Program-made: the position numbers and the translations under genes
Shown: piece by piece, positions 44,222 through 52,657 of the stretch
How the letters are laid out: every line of letters begins with the position of its first letter
Position numbering within the stretch: position 1 is the first letter of the stretch
Notes under the pieces: generated by a model
The model's input: only the letters and a program-made list of their open reading frames with translations
Told to the model about the DNA's origin: nothing
The model's database searches: none
DNA from: DATFDN01 sp963767645
GTDB taxonomy: Bacteria; Pseudomonadota; Alphaproteobacteria; Acetobacterales; Acetobacteraceae
Direction of reading: 5' to 3'
Assembly (NCBI GenBank): GCA_963767645.1
Contig: CAVYEW010000002.1
Span: 1-64,000, forward strand
Length of the DNA stretch: 64,000 nt

Positions 44222-45367
44222 TCAGACGCGCTCGTTGCCGAACACGATGGTGCCCGACGCTGCGAACATCCCGCCCACGCCGTGGCAGACGGAGATCTTC
44301 GCGCCCTGGATCTGCGCCGGCGCGATGCCGCGCATCTGCCGCACGCTCTCCTGCAGGGCGAACATACCGTACATGCCCGAATGCGCGTACGACAGGCCGC
44401 CCCCGTTCGTGTTCAGCGGCAGCTTGCCGCCCGGCGCGGTGTTGCGCCCGGCGATGAACTGCGCCGCCTCGCCGCGCCCGACGAATCCCAGATCCTCCAG
44501 CCCGTACAACGGCAGGTGCGCGAAGGCGTCGTAGATCATCAGGTGATCCACGTCCTTGTGCGCGATGCCCGCCGCCTTCATGGCAGTGGGCCCGGCAACG
44601 CGGAACGCGCGCGAGGAGGTGAAGTCCTCCATCTGGCTGACCATCGGCGTCTCGACGCTCTCGCCGGTGCCGAGGATGTACACGGGCTTCTGCTTCATGT
44701 CGCGCGCCCGCTCGGCCGCGGTCAGGATCAGCGCACCGCCGCCGTCGGAGACCAGGCAGCATTGCAGCAGCCGGAACGGATAGGCGATCATGCGCGAGTT
44801 GAGAACGTCTTCCACCGTGATCGGATCGCGGAACGTGGCGCGCGGGTTCTTGCCGGCCCATTCGCGCTGCACCACGGAGACCATGGCGATCTGCTCGTGC
44901 GTGACGCCGTAGGTCTTCATGAAGCGCAGCACGGGCATCGGAAACAGCGAGGGCGGGCCCAGCGGCCCGTAGGGCTGCTCGAACTGCCCGGCGAGGCTAT
45001 CAGGGGGCACCGAGCGGGGCGGGGCGCCGACGCGGGATCGGCCGCTCTCGCCATGGGTGATGAGCACGGTCTTGCACAGGCCCGAGGCGATCGCCGCCGC
45101 CGCGTGGCGCACATGGATCATGAACGAGCAGCCGCCGACCGAGGTGCCGTCCACCCAGTTGGGCGTGATCCCGAGGTAATGCGCGATCTGCACCGGCGTC
45201 TCCACCGCGCAGGCCACGCCGTCGATGTCCTTGGGCGAGAGCCCGGCATCCGCCATCGCATTCAGCGCCGCGTCGGCGTGCAGTTGGATCTGCGACAGAT
45301 CGGGTATGGTGCCGAGCTTGGTGGTCTCGGACGCGCCGGCGACGGCGATCTCTCCTGGCTTCAGCAT
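44222..45367 (-). CDS. Thiolase-fold protein (SCP2/acetyl-CoA acetyltransferase-like)
   Basis: A 381-residue thiolase-like protein. It has IAVAGASETTKLGTIPDLSQ, DGTSVGGCSFMIHVRHAAAA (in the region of the nucleophile Cys), LVSDGGGALILTAAERAR, DVDHLMIYDAFAHLPLYGLE, LNTNGGGLSYAHSGMYGMFA and ISVCHGVGGMFAASGTIVFG. The GGxG-type C-terminal motif with Cys-His is kept. Such SCP2-type thiolases work with a DUF35 OB-fold partner, which is encoded 4 nt upstream here. The operon probably cleaves a beta-ketoacyl-CoA whose CoA comes from the CoA-transferase; the substrate is unknown. Confidence 0.9.
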   Translation of the reverse strand: MLKPGEIAVAGASETTKLGTIPDLSQIQLHADAALNAMADAGLSPKDIDGVACAVETPVQIAHYLGITPNWVDGTSVGGCSFMIHVRHAAAAIASGLCKTVLITHGESGRSRVGAPPRSVPPDSLAGQFEQPYGPLGPPSLFPMPVLRFMKTYGVTHEQIAMVSVVQREWAGKNPRATFRDPITVEDVLNSRMIAYPFRLLQCCLVSDGGGALILTAAERARDMKQKPVYILGTGESVETPMVSQMEDFTSSRAFRVAGPTAMKAAGIAHKDVDHLMIYDAFAHLPLYGLEDLGFVGRGEAAQFIAGRNTAPGGKLPLNTNGGGLSYAHSGMYGMFALQESVRQMRGIAPAQIQGAKISVCHGVGGMFAASGTIVFGNERV

Positions 45368-45371
45368 CGCA

Positions 45372-45779
45372 TCACTCCGCTGGCCGGAACAAGGGAAGGG
45401 TGATCTCGTCGTCGAGCTTGTGGAACGCGACTTGCAGCTTCATGTCGAGCTGCAGCGCCTCCGGCGTCTGCGGGCAGTCGACGATGTTGGTCATCAGGCG
45501 CGGGCCTTCGTCGAGCTGCACGACGGCGATCGCATAGGGGGGCGTGAAGCCCGGCACCGGGCGGTGGTGGATGACATAGCTCCACAGCACGCCGCGCCCG
45601 GAGGCGGCGAAGGCGCTCACCTGACGGGAGGCGCAGGCCGGGCAGAAGGGCCGGGGCGGGAAATACACCTTGCTGCACGCATCGCAGCGCTGCAGGCGCA
45701 ACTCGCCGGCGCGCGTGCCGTCCCAGAAATGCTTGGTCTCCGGCGTCGGCTTCGGCCGCGCGCGTCCCGGCTCGGGCAT
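45372..45779 (-). CDS. DUF35 OB-fold protein with zinc ribbon
   Basis: A 135-residue partner of SCP2-type thiolases. The start is the ATG at 45779, after the strong site CGGAGGAAATCG. The zinc ribbon is LQRCDACSKVYFPPRPFCPA with a final Cys, and the OB-fold follows (GRGVLWSYVIHHRPVPGF, PYAIAVVQLDEGPRLMTNIV). The paired thiolase follows after 4 nt. In known pairs this domain probably binds acyl-CoA and the complex works only when both are present. Confidence 0.92.
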   Translation of the reverse strand: MPEPGRARPKPTPETKHFWDGTRAGELRLQRCDACSKVYFPPRPFCPACASRQVSAFAASGRGVLWSYVIHHRPVPGFTPPYAIAVVQLDEGPRLMTNIVDCPQTPEALQLDMKLQVAFHKLDDEITLPLFRPAE

Positions 45780-45949
45780 CGATTTCCTCCGTTCGTTCGG
45801 CAAGTGTGTACCGCGCGGGCGCGACCGTCCAGCCGGTGGCGAGCAGTCTTGGAACCCGCATCGTTTTCCTGGCGTTGCACTTGTTCCGGTTTTCGGGAGT
45901 CCCGGGACGCCGGAGCAAGCTTAGGGCTAAACGACAGGAGGACGTCCCG

Positions 45950-46234
45950 ATGAAAGCTCGGTCATACGCCTTGGGCGGCCTTATGGCGGGCCTGCTGGCC
46001 ATCGGGCCGGCGATGGCCGCGAACCAGGCCAGCTCGGACAACAGCGCCGGCACCACGTCAGGGCCGGCCGTGGGCACCACCGTCGCGCCGAGCGGGGCGA
46101 CGCAGAAGGGCTACGCCGCCGGCCGGCCCGGAACAGGCGGTCAGCCAGGCAACAAGAACGGCCCGCCAGCGCGTCCCGCCTCGTCCGGCTCCGGCAGCGC
46201 GGGCAATTCCGGCTCGTCCAGCTCCCAGAAGTAG
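45950..46234 (+). CDS. Small exported Gly/Ser-rich protein
   Basis: A 94-residue protein, starting at the ATG at 45950 after AGGAGGACGTCCCG. The signal peptide is MKARSYALGGLMAGLLAIGP followed by AMA and AANQASSDN. The mature part is low in complexity, with Gly, Ser, Ala, Thr and Pro (GQPGNKNGPPARPASSGSGS), and is probably unstructured. No family is recognised; similar small exported proteins are common in Acetobacteraceae. It stands alone. Confidence 0.75.
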   Translation: MKARSYALGGLMAGLLAIGPAMAANQASSDNSAGTTSGPAVGTTVAPSGATQKGYAAGRPGTGGQPGNKNGPPARPASSGSGSAGNSGSSSSQK

Positions 46235-46294
46235 CCGGGAGGTAGCCGGGAGTGCGAGGCGGACGGACGGCTTTCACTGTCCCGCGCCTCCCGG

Positions 46295-46326
46295 CTTCCT
46301 CGCCGCGCGCAACTCCGGCGAGGAAG
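46295..46326. terminator. Hairpin between convergent genes
   Basis: CTTCCTCGCC pairs fully with GGCGAGGAAG around a 12-nt loop, 3 nt from the TAA of the leftward ThDP-enzyme gene. There is no T run, so its strength is uncertain. A second inverted pair (GCCGGGAG / CTCCCGGC) lies next to it. Confidence 0.5.
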
Positions 46327-46329
46327 CTA

Positions 46330-48106
46330 TTACGGCCGCTTGCTGCCCGGCTTGGCCCGGCCGGTCGGCTTGGGGTGGTTGGGGGCTGACGCGCGCTTCG
46401 GCTTGCTGATGGTCGGGCCCGGCGCTCTGCCGCCGCGCAGTGCGGTAATGGTGGTGCGCGTGGTGATCTGCTCGGGGTCGGTGCGCAGCTCGATGAGCGC
46501 CGGCCGGCCGCTGGCGACAGCGCGTTGGAAGGCAGGGCCGAACGAGGCGGTGTCGCTGACCACCTCGCCGTGGCCGCCGAACGCTTCGATGAACTTGGCG
46601 AAGTTGGGGTTGGTCAGCCCGGTGCCGGAGACGCGGCCGGGGTAGTCGCGTTCCTGGTGCATCCGGATGGTGCCGTACATCTGGTTGTTGAACACCAGCA
46701 CGATCGGCGCCACCCCGTGATGGAACGCGGTCGCGATCTCCTGGCCGGTCATCAGGAACCCGCCGTCGCCGACCAGCGACACGACCATCCGGTCCGGAAA
46801 CGTGATCTTGGCGCCGACCGCGGCGGGCACGCTGTAGCCCATCGCGCCGCTGGTCGGGCCGATATAGCGTTGACGTTCACGGAAATCGATGAAGCGCGTC
46901 GCCCATCCGGCAAAGTTGCCGGCATCGGTCGTCACGATGGCATCGCGGGTCAGCATCTCCTCCAAGGTGCGCATCACTTCGGCCAGGTTGAGCGGGCCTG
47001 AATAGTCCGGCGGCTCGCGTCCCGCCTCGCGCAGCGCCCGCAGCTCGGCGCGCCATTCGTCCCATCGGACATGAACCGGCTCGCTGGCGGCTGCCGCCTG
47101 GGCAAACGCATTGAGGTCGGCGACAATGCCGAGCGCCGGGCGGAACACGCGGCCGATCTCCGCCCCGTCAGGATGGATCTGCACGATCGCCGCACCCTTG
47201 GCGGCGTCGAACAGCGTGTAGCCTTGCGACACCGCATCGCCGAGCCGGCAGCCGATCGCCAGGATCAGGTCCGCCTCCTTGACCTTGGCGATCAGCGCCG
47301 GGTCCGACCCGACGCCGAGGTCGCCCACGAAGGTCTCCAGCCCGCCGTCATACAGGGCCTGGCGGCGGAAACCGACCGCCACCGGTATGTCGTGCCCGTG
47401 CAGGAAGTCGCGCAACCCGCGGCGGCCGGCATCGGTCCAGCAGGATCCGCCCACCACGGCCAGCGGCTTGCGCGCGCGCTGCATCATCGCCCGCAGCTCG
47501 GCCATCGCGGCCGGGTCGGGATAGGCCCCGGCGACCCGGACGCGGCCGATATCGGCGACCTCGGCCGTCTCGCGCTGCATCTCCTCCGACAACGCGATCA
47601 CCACCGGGCCGGGCCGGCCGGACAGTGCGACATCCACCGCGTGAGCAACAATCTCGGGGATGCGCCGCGCCTCGTCGATTTGGGTCGCCCACTTGGCCAG
47701 CGGGCTGAACATGCGGCGATAATCAACCTCCTGGAAGGCATCGCGGCCGGCATGCTCCAGCGGTATCTGGCCGACGAACAGCAGCAGCGGCGTGCTGTCC
47801 TGCATGGCCGTATGCACGCCGATCGCTCCGTGACAGGCGCCTGGGCCGCGCGTCACGAAGGCGGCAGCCGGCCGGCTGCACAGCTTACCGTATGCCTCGG
47901 CCATGTTCACCGCGCCGGCCTCGAACCGGCAGGTCACCAATTTCAGCTTCTGACGAACGTCGTACAGGCCGTCGAGGGTGGCGCAGGAAGCTTTCACCTG
48001 GAACGGAAAAGGCATGATCGATCCCCTGGGCGACGAGCGCATCGGCCAGGATGCGCCCGCCCACGCGGGCCACGGCGCGTGCCTTGCGGGCCAGTGCCAA
48101 CTCCAT
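46330..48106 (-). CDS. Thiamine-diphosphate enzyme, acetolactate-synthase-like (frameshift near 47983)
   Basis: A ThDP-dependent enzyme with the PYR, central and PP domains of the acetohydroxyacid-synthase group. From the ATG at 48106 it reads GGRILADALVAQGIDHAFSV and PGESF, which carries the catalytic Glu. The frame is then lost, and the next frame continues ATLDGLYDVRQKLKLVTCRF, EAGAVNMAEAYGKL and FVTRGPGACHGAIGVHTAMQ. The ThDP/Mg motif is VSLVGDGGFLMTGQEIATAF with LVFNNQMYGTIRMHQE. One extra base, or two missing, near 47983 in CTGCGCCACC explains the break. The end KPKRASAPNHPKPTGRAKPG is a basic tail. Substrate unknown; oxalyl-CoA decarboxylase, benzoylformate and sulfoacetaldehyde types are all possible. 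Confidence 0.87.
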
Positions 48107-48219
48107 ATCATGCCTCCCGAGGCGCTTCGGGTCCTCATTATAGGTACGCCGAATAGGTACGCCAACGGGTATGTCACGACCAAATAACGGAAATGCGGGG
48201 CAGGGAGCGGAGAGCCGGG

Positions 48220-48474
48220 ATGCGCGCCATCTTTGTTATGATCAAATGCGAAATGGGCCAGGCCTATCGGGTGGCCCAGGAGGCGGCGGACGGGATCGAG
48301 GAGATGTCGGAACTCTACTCCACCTCCGGCCAGTATGATCTGTTGGGAAAGTTCTATCTTGACCCGGATCAGGATATCGGATTGTTCGTCACTGAACGAA
48401 TCCAGACCTTGCCCGGCGTCAAAGACACCTACACGCTGATCACGTTCAACGCCTTCAGCGCCGCCCGCGGCTGA
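48220..48474 (+). CDS. Lrp/AsnC ligand-binding-domain-only protein
   Basis: An 84-residue protein that has only the RAM (ligand-binding) domain of Lrp/AsnC regulators, without the DNA-binding part: MRAIFVMIKCEMGQAYRVAQ, MSELYSTSGQYDLLGKFYLD and LPGVKDTYTLITFNAFSA. The start ATG at 48220 has GGGAGCGGAGAG before it. Stand-alone RAM proteins bind amino acids and may regulate enzymes or Lrp-type proteins. It is divergent from the ThDP enzyme gene and 10 nt ahead of the double-hotdog gene. Confidence 0.85.
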   Translation: MRAIFVMIKCEMGQAYRVAQEAADGIEEMSELYSTSGQYDLLGKFYLDPDQDIGLFVTERIQTLPGVKDTYTLITFNAFSAARG

Positions 48475-48484
48475 GGAGAGAGAC

Positions 48485-49288
48485 ATGCCGGCCAGCGCGC
48501 CCGCACCCTATCGCGTCCAGGCGTACAACACCGCCCACGCTTCGGAAAACAAGATCCACGACGACACGGTCTCGCGGCGTTTCGGCTTCAGCGGCGGCTT
48601 GGTGCCGGGTGTGGACCTCTACGCCTACATGATGCACGCCGCGGTACAGCATTTTGGGCGCGCATGGCTCGAGCACGGCACGGCCGAATGCCGGCTGATG
48701 AAGCCGGTTTATGATGGAGAGGACGCGCTGATCGTCGCCGAGCCCACCGATGCCGGCCTGACGTTGCGCCTTGAGAGCCGAGACATCGTGTGCGCCACCG
48801 GCCGCGCCGAACTCCCGCCCGCCGTCGCCATACCGAGCCTCGGTGAGTTCCCGGCCGTCGTTCCTCCGGAGCACCGCAGGCCGGCCAATGAGGAGTCGCT
48901 CGCGCCAGGCACCTGGCTCGGGATGCGTCCGCTGTCGCTGACGCAGGACTTCGTTGCCGGGTATTTGCGCGACGTGCGCGAGACCGATCCGATCTATGCC
49001 GACCAGGGGCTCGCCCATCCCGGCATCATCCTGCGTAGCGGCAACTGGGCGTTGAGCCACAGCGTCGTGCTCGGCCCGTGGATGCATGTCGGCAGCACGG
49101 TGCGGAACCTGAACCTCGCGCATATCGGCGACGAGATCACGGCGCGCGCCCGCGTCATCGCCAATTACGAACGCAAGGGACACCGCTTCGTGGAGCTGGA
49201 CGCGTTGGTGGTGGCGAACGGCCGAACCCCGCTCGCCCGGATCGCGCACACGGCGATCTATGAGCCGCGGCAGCTCGCGGCAGCATAA
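48485..49288 (+). CDS. Double-hotdog (MaoC-like) protein
   Basis: A 267-residue protein with two hotdog-like halves. The first has ASENKIHDDTVSRRFGFSGG and LVPGVDLYAYMMHAAV, which resembles the hydratase-type start with a conserved His-Asp. The second has FVAGYLRDVRETDPIYADQG, LAHPGIILRSGNWAL and IGDEITARARVIANYERKGH. The motif pattern resembles MaoC-like hydratases without exact agreement of the Asp/His pair. It is probably an acyl-CoA hydratase or thioesterase relative; I am not sure of activity. The ATG follows GAGGAGAGAGAC, and the beta-lactamase-fold gene follows after about 31 nt. Confidence 0.7.
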   Translation: MPASAPAPYRVQAYNTAHASENKIHDDTVSRRFGFSGGLVPGVDLYAYMMHAAVQHFGRAWLEHGTAECRLMKPVYDGEDALIVAEPTDAGLTLRLESRDIVCATGRAELPPAVAIPSLGEFPAVVPPEHRRPANEESLAPGTWLGMRPLSLTQDFVAGYLRDVRETDPIYADQGLAHPGIILRSGNWALSHSVVLGPWMHVGSTVRNLNLAHIGDEITARARVIANYERKGHRFVELDALVVANGRTPLARIAHTAIYEPRQLAAA

Positions 49289-49319
49289 TGCCGACGAGAA
49301 CGAGAAGGGGAAGATCGAG

Positions 49320-50504
49320 ATGTCCGACCAAACCGCGATCGACAATGTGCTGCGCAACGCCGCCGAGAGAGGCGAGGTGCCCGGCGTGGTCGCGCTCGCC
49401 GGCACCGACCAGGGCGTGAGCTACGAGGGCGCATTCGGCAAGCGCGACCTGTCGCGGCCCGAGGCGATGACGACCGACACAGTGTTCTGGATCGCGTCAA
49501 TGACCAAGGCGATCGTCTCCACGGCGGCGATGCAGATGGTGGAGCAGGGCAAGGTCGGGCTCGACCAGGATCTGGGGGAGGTTCTGCCCCAGCTCGCCAA
49601 GCCGCAGGTGATCGAGGGCTGGGACGATGCCGGGAAGCCGCGGCTTCGCCCGGCGCGCGGCCCGGTCACGTTGCGCCATCTGCTGACCCACACCGCGGGC
49701 CTCAGCTACGAGATGTGGAACGCCGATATCGCGCGCTACCAGGAACATGCCGGCATTCCCGGCATCATCTCCTGCGAGAACCGCGCGCTGGAAACGCCTT
49801 TCGTCGCCGATCCGGGGACGCGCTGGGAGTACGGCATCAACATCGACTTTGCTGGCAAGCTGGTCGAGAAGCTCAGCGGCCAGCGGCTCGACGCCTATCT
49901 GCAGGACCGTCTCTTCGCCCCGCTCGGCATGACGGAAACGGGATTCAAGATACGCCCCGACCAGCGCCCGCGCCTGGCGCGGATGCACGCACGCCAGCCC
50001 AACGGAAGCCTGGCTCCGATCGATTTCGAGCTCCCGCAGGAGCCCGAGTTCCACATGGGCGGCGGCGGCCTCTACTCGGTCGGACGCGACTACCTCGCCT
50101 TCTGCCGCATGATCCTTGGCCGCGGCAGCCTTGACGGCAGGCAGTTACTGAGGCCCGAGACCGTCGCGCTGATGGCGCGGAACAACATGGGCGATCTCAA
50201 GGTCACTAAGCTGGTGACGGTCGCCGCGCAATCGTCGAACGATGCCGAGTTCTTCCCCGGCATGCTCAAGCAATGGGGCTTGGGCTTTATGATCAGCACC
50301 GAGGCGGTGCCAGGCCGGCGTGCCGCCAACGCGCTCACCTGGGCGGGGCTCGGCAACACCTATTTCTGGATCGACCCGGCCAGCCGCGTGTGTGGCGTGA
50401 TCCTCACGCAGATCCTGCCGTTCGCCGATCCCAAGGTGCTCGCGCTCTACGAGGCGTTCGAGACGGCGGTGTACGTGGGGCAGAGCGGCCGCGAGGCGGC
50501 CTAA
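49320..50504 (+). CDS. Serine hydrolase of the beta-lactamase / esterase (class C-like) fold
   Basis: A 394-residue penicillin-binding-protein-like hydrolase. FWIASMTKAIVSTAAMQM holds the SxxK motif (Ser60, Lys63), RWEYGINIDFAGKLVEKLSG holds YxN, and ANALTWAGLGNTYFW lies in the place of the third motif. HLLTHTAGLSYEMWNADIAR and LFAPLGMTETGFKIRPDQRP are usual for family VIII esterases. There is no signal peptide, so it is probably a cytoplasmic esterase rather than a lactamase. Start ATG at 49320, after GAAGGGGAAGATCG. It follows the double-hotdog gene and may share its transcript. Confidence 0.9.
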   Translation: MSDQTAIDNVLRNAAERGEVPGVVALAGTDQGVSYEGAFGKRDLSRPEAMTTDTVFWIASMTKAIVSTAAMQMVEQGKVGLDQDLGEVLPQLAKPQVIEGWDDAGKPRLRPARGPVTLRHLLTHTAGLSYEMWNADIARYQEHAGIPGIISCENRALETPFVADPGTRWEYGINIDFAGKLVEKLSGQRLDAYLQDRLFAPLGMTETGFKIRPDQRPRLARMHARQPNGSLAPIDFELPQEPEFHMGGGGLYSVGRDYLAFCRMILGRGSLDGRQLLRPETVALMARNNMGDLKVTKLVTVAAQSSNDAEFFPGMLKQWGLGFMISTEAVPGRRAANALTWAGLGNTYFWIDPASRVCGVILTQILPFADPKVLALYEAFETAVYVGQSGREAA

Positions 50505-50560
50505 GGCTGAATTGGGCAGAGGGCAGGGTATCGCATTTGATCGAGCGCCCCGCTCATTCA

Positions 50561-50647
50561 CCGTCATGCCCGGCCTTGAGCCGGGCACCCACGTCTTTGC
50601 TGGCGGCCGGTAAGGCGTCGGTGGCCGGGCCAAGCCCGGCCATGACG
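50561..50647. repeat. Palindromic intergenic repeat, GTCATG-type
   Basis: The unit starts CCGTCATGCCCGGCCTTG and ends GGCCATGACG, with the stems CCCGGC/GCCGGG and GGCCGGGC/GCCCGGCC. About 20 nt before it (50524-50540) lies CAGGGTATCGCATTTGA, similar to the left end of the ISAs1 element. Confidence 0.7.
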
Positions 50648-50695
50648 AGTTAGAAAACCGGCCTGAAAAGCCACACGCGGTAGGGAGCGGGGCGG

Positions 50696-51610
50696 ATGGG
50701 CCAGGTTCGGATTCTCGCGGACGGCTTGGGTTTTCCCGAGGGGCCGGTGGCAATGGCGGATGGCGCGGTCGTGCTGACCGACATCGCCGGCGGACGTATC
50801 GTGCGTGTCGCCCCGGATGGGGCCGTCGCGCTGCTCGCCGCGACCGGCGGCGGCCCGAACGGGCTCGCGATCGGTCCGGACGGCGCGCTCTATTGCTGCA
50901 ACAATGGCGGCAGCCGCTATGTGCCCGGCCATTTTATGGGCCAGGGACCGGCCGCGGATTATCAAGGCGGGTCGATCCAGCGGATCGACCCGCGCACCGG
51001 CGAGACGCGGGTGCTCTACACCCATTGCGGCGAGCACCGGCTGTCGGCGCCGAACGATCTCGTCTTCGACAAGCAGGGCGGGTTCTACTTCACCGATCTC
51101 GGCAAGCGCTACGAGCGCACGCGCGACCATGGCGGGCTCTATTACGCGCTGCCCGACGGGTCGCGTGTGACCGAGATCGCGCATCCGATCGTCAGCGCCA
51201 ACGGGGTCGGCCTGTCGCCCGACGAGCGCATCGTCTATGTCGCCGATACCGAGGCGGCGCGGCTCTGGGCGTTCGATATCGCCGCGCCAGGCGTGCTGCG
51301 CAAGCAGGGCTTCCCGTCACCGCATGGCGGACGGTTCCTCGTCGGGCTGCCCGGCTTCGCGCGCTTCGACAGCCTTGCCGTGCAGGAGAACGGCGATATC
51401 TGCGTGGCCACGCTGGTCGCCGGCTGCATCACCGTGATCGCGCCGGACGGGCACATCCGGCGCCAGATCCCGATGCCGGACACGCATCCGACGAATATCT
51501 GCTTCGGCGGCCCCGACCTGCGCACGGCCTATGTCAGCCTGTCGGAAACCGGCCGGCTCGGCGCGATGGCGTGGCCCGAACCCAGCCTGCGGCTGAATTT
51601 CACCCGCTGA
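50696..51610 (+). CDS. SMP-30/gluconolactonase family protein, paralogue of 21906-22826
   Basis: A 304-residue propeller hydrolase with the same motifs as the protein at 21906. It has FPEGPVAMADGAVVLTDIAG (metal Glu), GGGPNGLAIGPDGALYCCNN, SAPNDLVFDKQGGFYFTDLG, NGVGLSPDERIVYVADTEAA and FARFDSLAVQENGDICVATL. ATG at 50696 follows TAGGGAGCGGGGC. The two copies share long runs such as RKQ-FPSPHGGR and are clearly of recent common origin. This copy lacks the neighbouring aminotransferase gene. Expected to hydrolyse a lactone or related ester. Confidence 0.92.
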   Translation: MGQVRILADGLGFPEGPVAMADGAVVLTDIAGGRIVRVAPDGAVALLAATGGGPNGLAIGPDGALYCCNNGGSRYVPGHFMGQGPAADYQGGSIQRIDPRTGETRVLYTHCGEHRLSAPNDLVFDKQGGFYFTDLGKRYERTRDHGGLYYALPDGSRVTEIAHPIVSANGVGLSPDERIVYVADTEAARLWAFDIAAPGVLRKQGFPSPHGGRFLVGLPGFARFDSLAVQENGDICVATLVAGCITVIAPDGHIRRQIPMPDTHPTNICFGGPDLRTAYVSLSETGRLGAMAWPEPSLRLNFTR

Positions 51611-51673
51611 GGGTTTGGCGCTGGCGCCGTTGATGCTAGGGATACCCGTCAGTAAGGTCTTTGACGGGTGCAG

Positions 51674-52657
51674 ATGCCATACTCAGCAGGGGTTCAGCGC
51701 GCGAATCCCTTGATGGACCAGCGCGTGACCTCCATCGAGGCGGTCGAGAGCGGGCTTTCCGGGGTCGGCTACATCCCCAGCCGGCAGATCGCCACTGCGG
51801 TCTATCTGGCGCATCAGCTCCAGAAGCCGATCCTGGTCGAGGGTCCGGCGGGCGTCGGCAAGACGGAGCTGGCGAAGTCGATCGCCTCCTGGCTCGACCT
51901 GCCCCTGGTGCGGATGCAGTGCTACGAGGGCCTGGACGAAGCCAAGGCGCTGTATGAATGGAAATACGGCAAGCAGCTCCTCTATACGCAGATCCTGCGC
52001 GACAAGATCGGCGAGGTGCTGGGCGACACGCCGACCCTCGATGCCGCAATCGCCAAGCTGCACGATTTCGGCGACCTGTTCTTCTCCGCCGAGTTCCTGG
52101 AGCCGCGTCCGCTGTTGCGCGCGCTTCAGGCCCCAGCCGGGGCGGTGCTGCTGGTCGATGAGGTGGACAAGTCGGACCAGGAGTTCGAGGCCTTCCTGCT
52201 CGAAATCCTGTCGGACTATCAGGTGACGATCCCCGAGCTGGGGCGGATTGCGGCGGAGGTGCCGCCGGTGGTCGTGCTGACCTCGAATAACATGCGCGAT
52301 CTCGGCGATGCGCTGAAGCGCCGCTGCCTGCATCTGCATATCGGCTTCCCCGACGCAAGACTGGAGAGCCGCATCATCGCCAGCCGCGTGCCGGGGCTGG
52401 GCGAGAGCCTGCGCCGGCAGTTGGTCGGCTTCGTGCAGTCGCTGCGCGGGCTGGACCTCAAGAAGGCGCCCTCGGTCAGCGAGACCATCGATTGGGCGCG
52501 CGTGCTGGTCCTGCTGCATGTCGGCGTGCTGGAGGCAGGGCTGGTGCGCGACACGCTCAACGTGCTGCTGAAGTTCGAGGCCGACATCGAGACCGCGGGC
52601 CGCCGGTTGGGCGAGCTGACCGGCAAGGCGCGGCGCGAGGCCGGGCTGGCGGAGTGA
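51674..52657 (+). CDS. MoxR-type AAA+ ATPase (CoxD-like)
   Basis: A 327-residue AAA+ protein. Walker A is ILVEGPAGVGKTELAKSIAS and Walker B is AVLLVDEVDKSDQEFEAFLL. VVVLTSNNMRDLGDALKRRC gives sensor 1 and the arginine finger region. The start may be the ATG at 51674 or a GTG two codons before. The stop overlaps the start of the next gene (TGATG), which encodes a VWA-domain protein, the standard MoxR-VWA pair. Such pairs mature or remodel metalloenzymes and complexes; in CO dehydrogenase clusters they are CoxD/CoxE. No target enzyme gene is adjacent here. Confidence 0.92.
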   Translation: MPYSAGVQRANPLMDQRVTSIEAVESGLSGVGYIPSRQIATAVYLAHQLQKPILVEGPAGVGKTELAKSIASWLDLPLVRMQCYEGLDEAKALYEWKYGKQLLYTQILRDKIGEVLGDTPTLDAAIAKLHDFGDLFFSAEFLEPRPLLRALQAPAGAVLLVDEVDKSDQEFEAFLLEILSDYQVTIPELGRIAAEVPPVVVLTSNNMRDLGDALKRRCLHLHIGFPDARLESRIIASRVPGLGESLRRQLVGFVQSLRGLDLKKAPSVSETIDWARVLVLLHVGVLEAGLVRDTLNVLLKFEADIETAGRRLGELTGKARREAGLAE

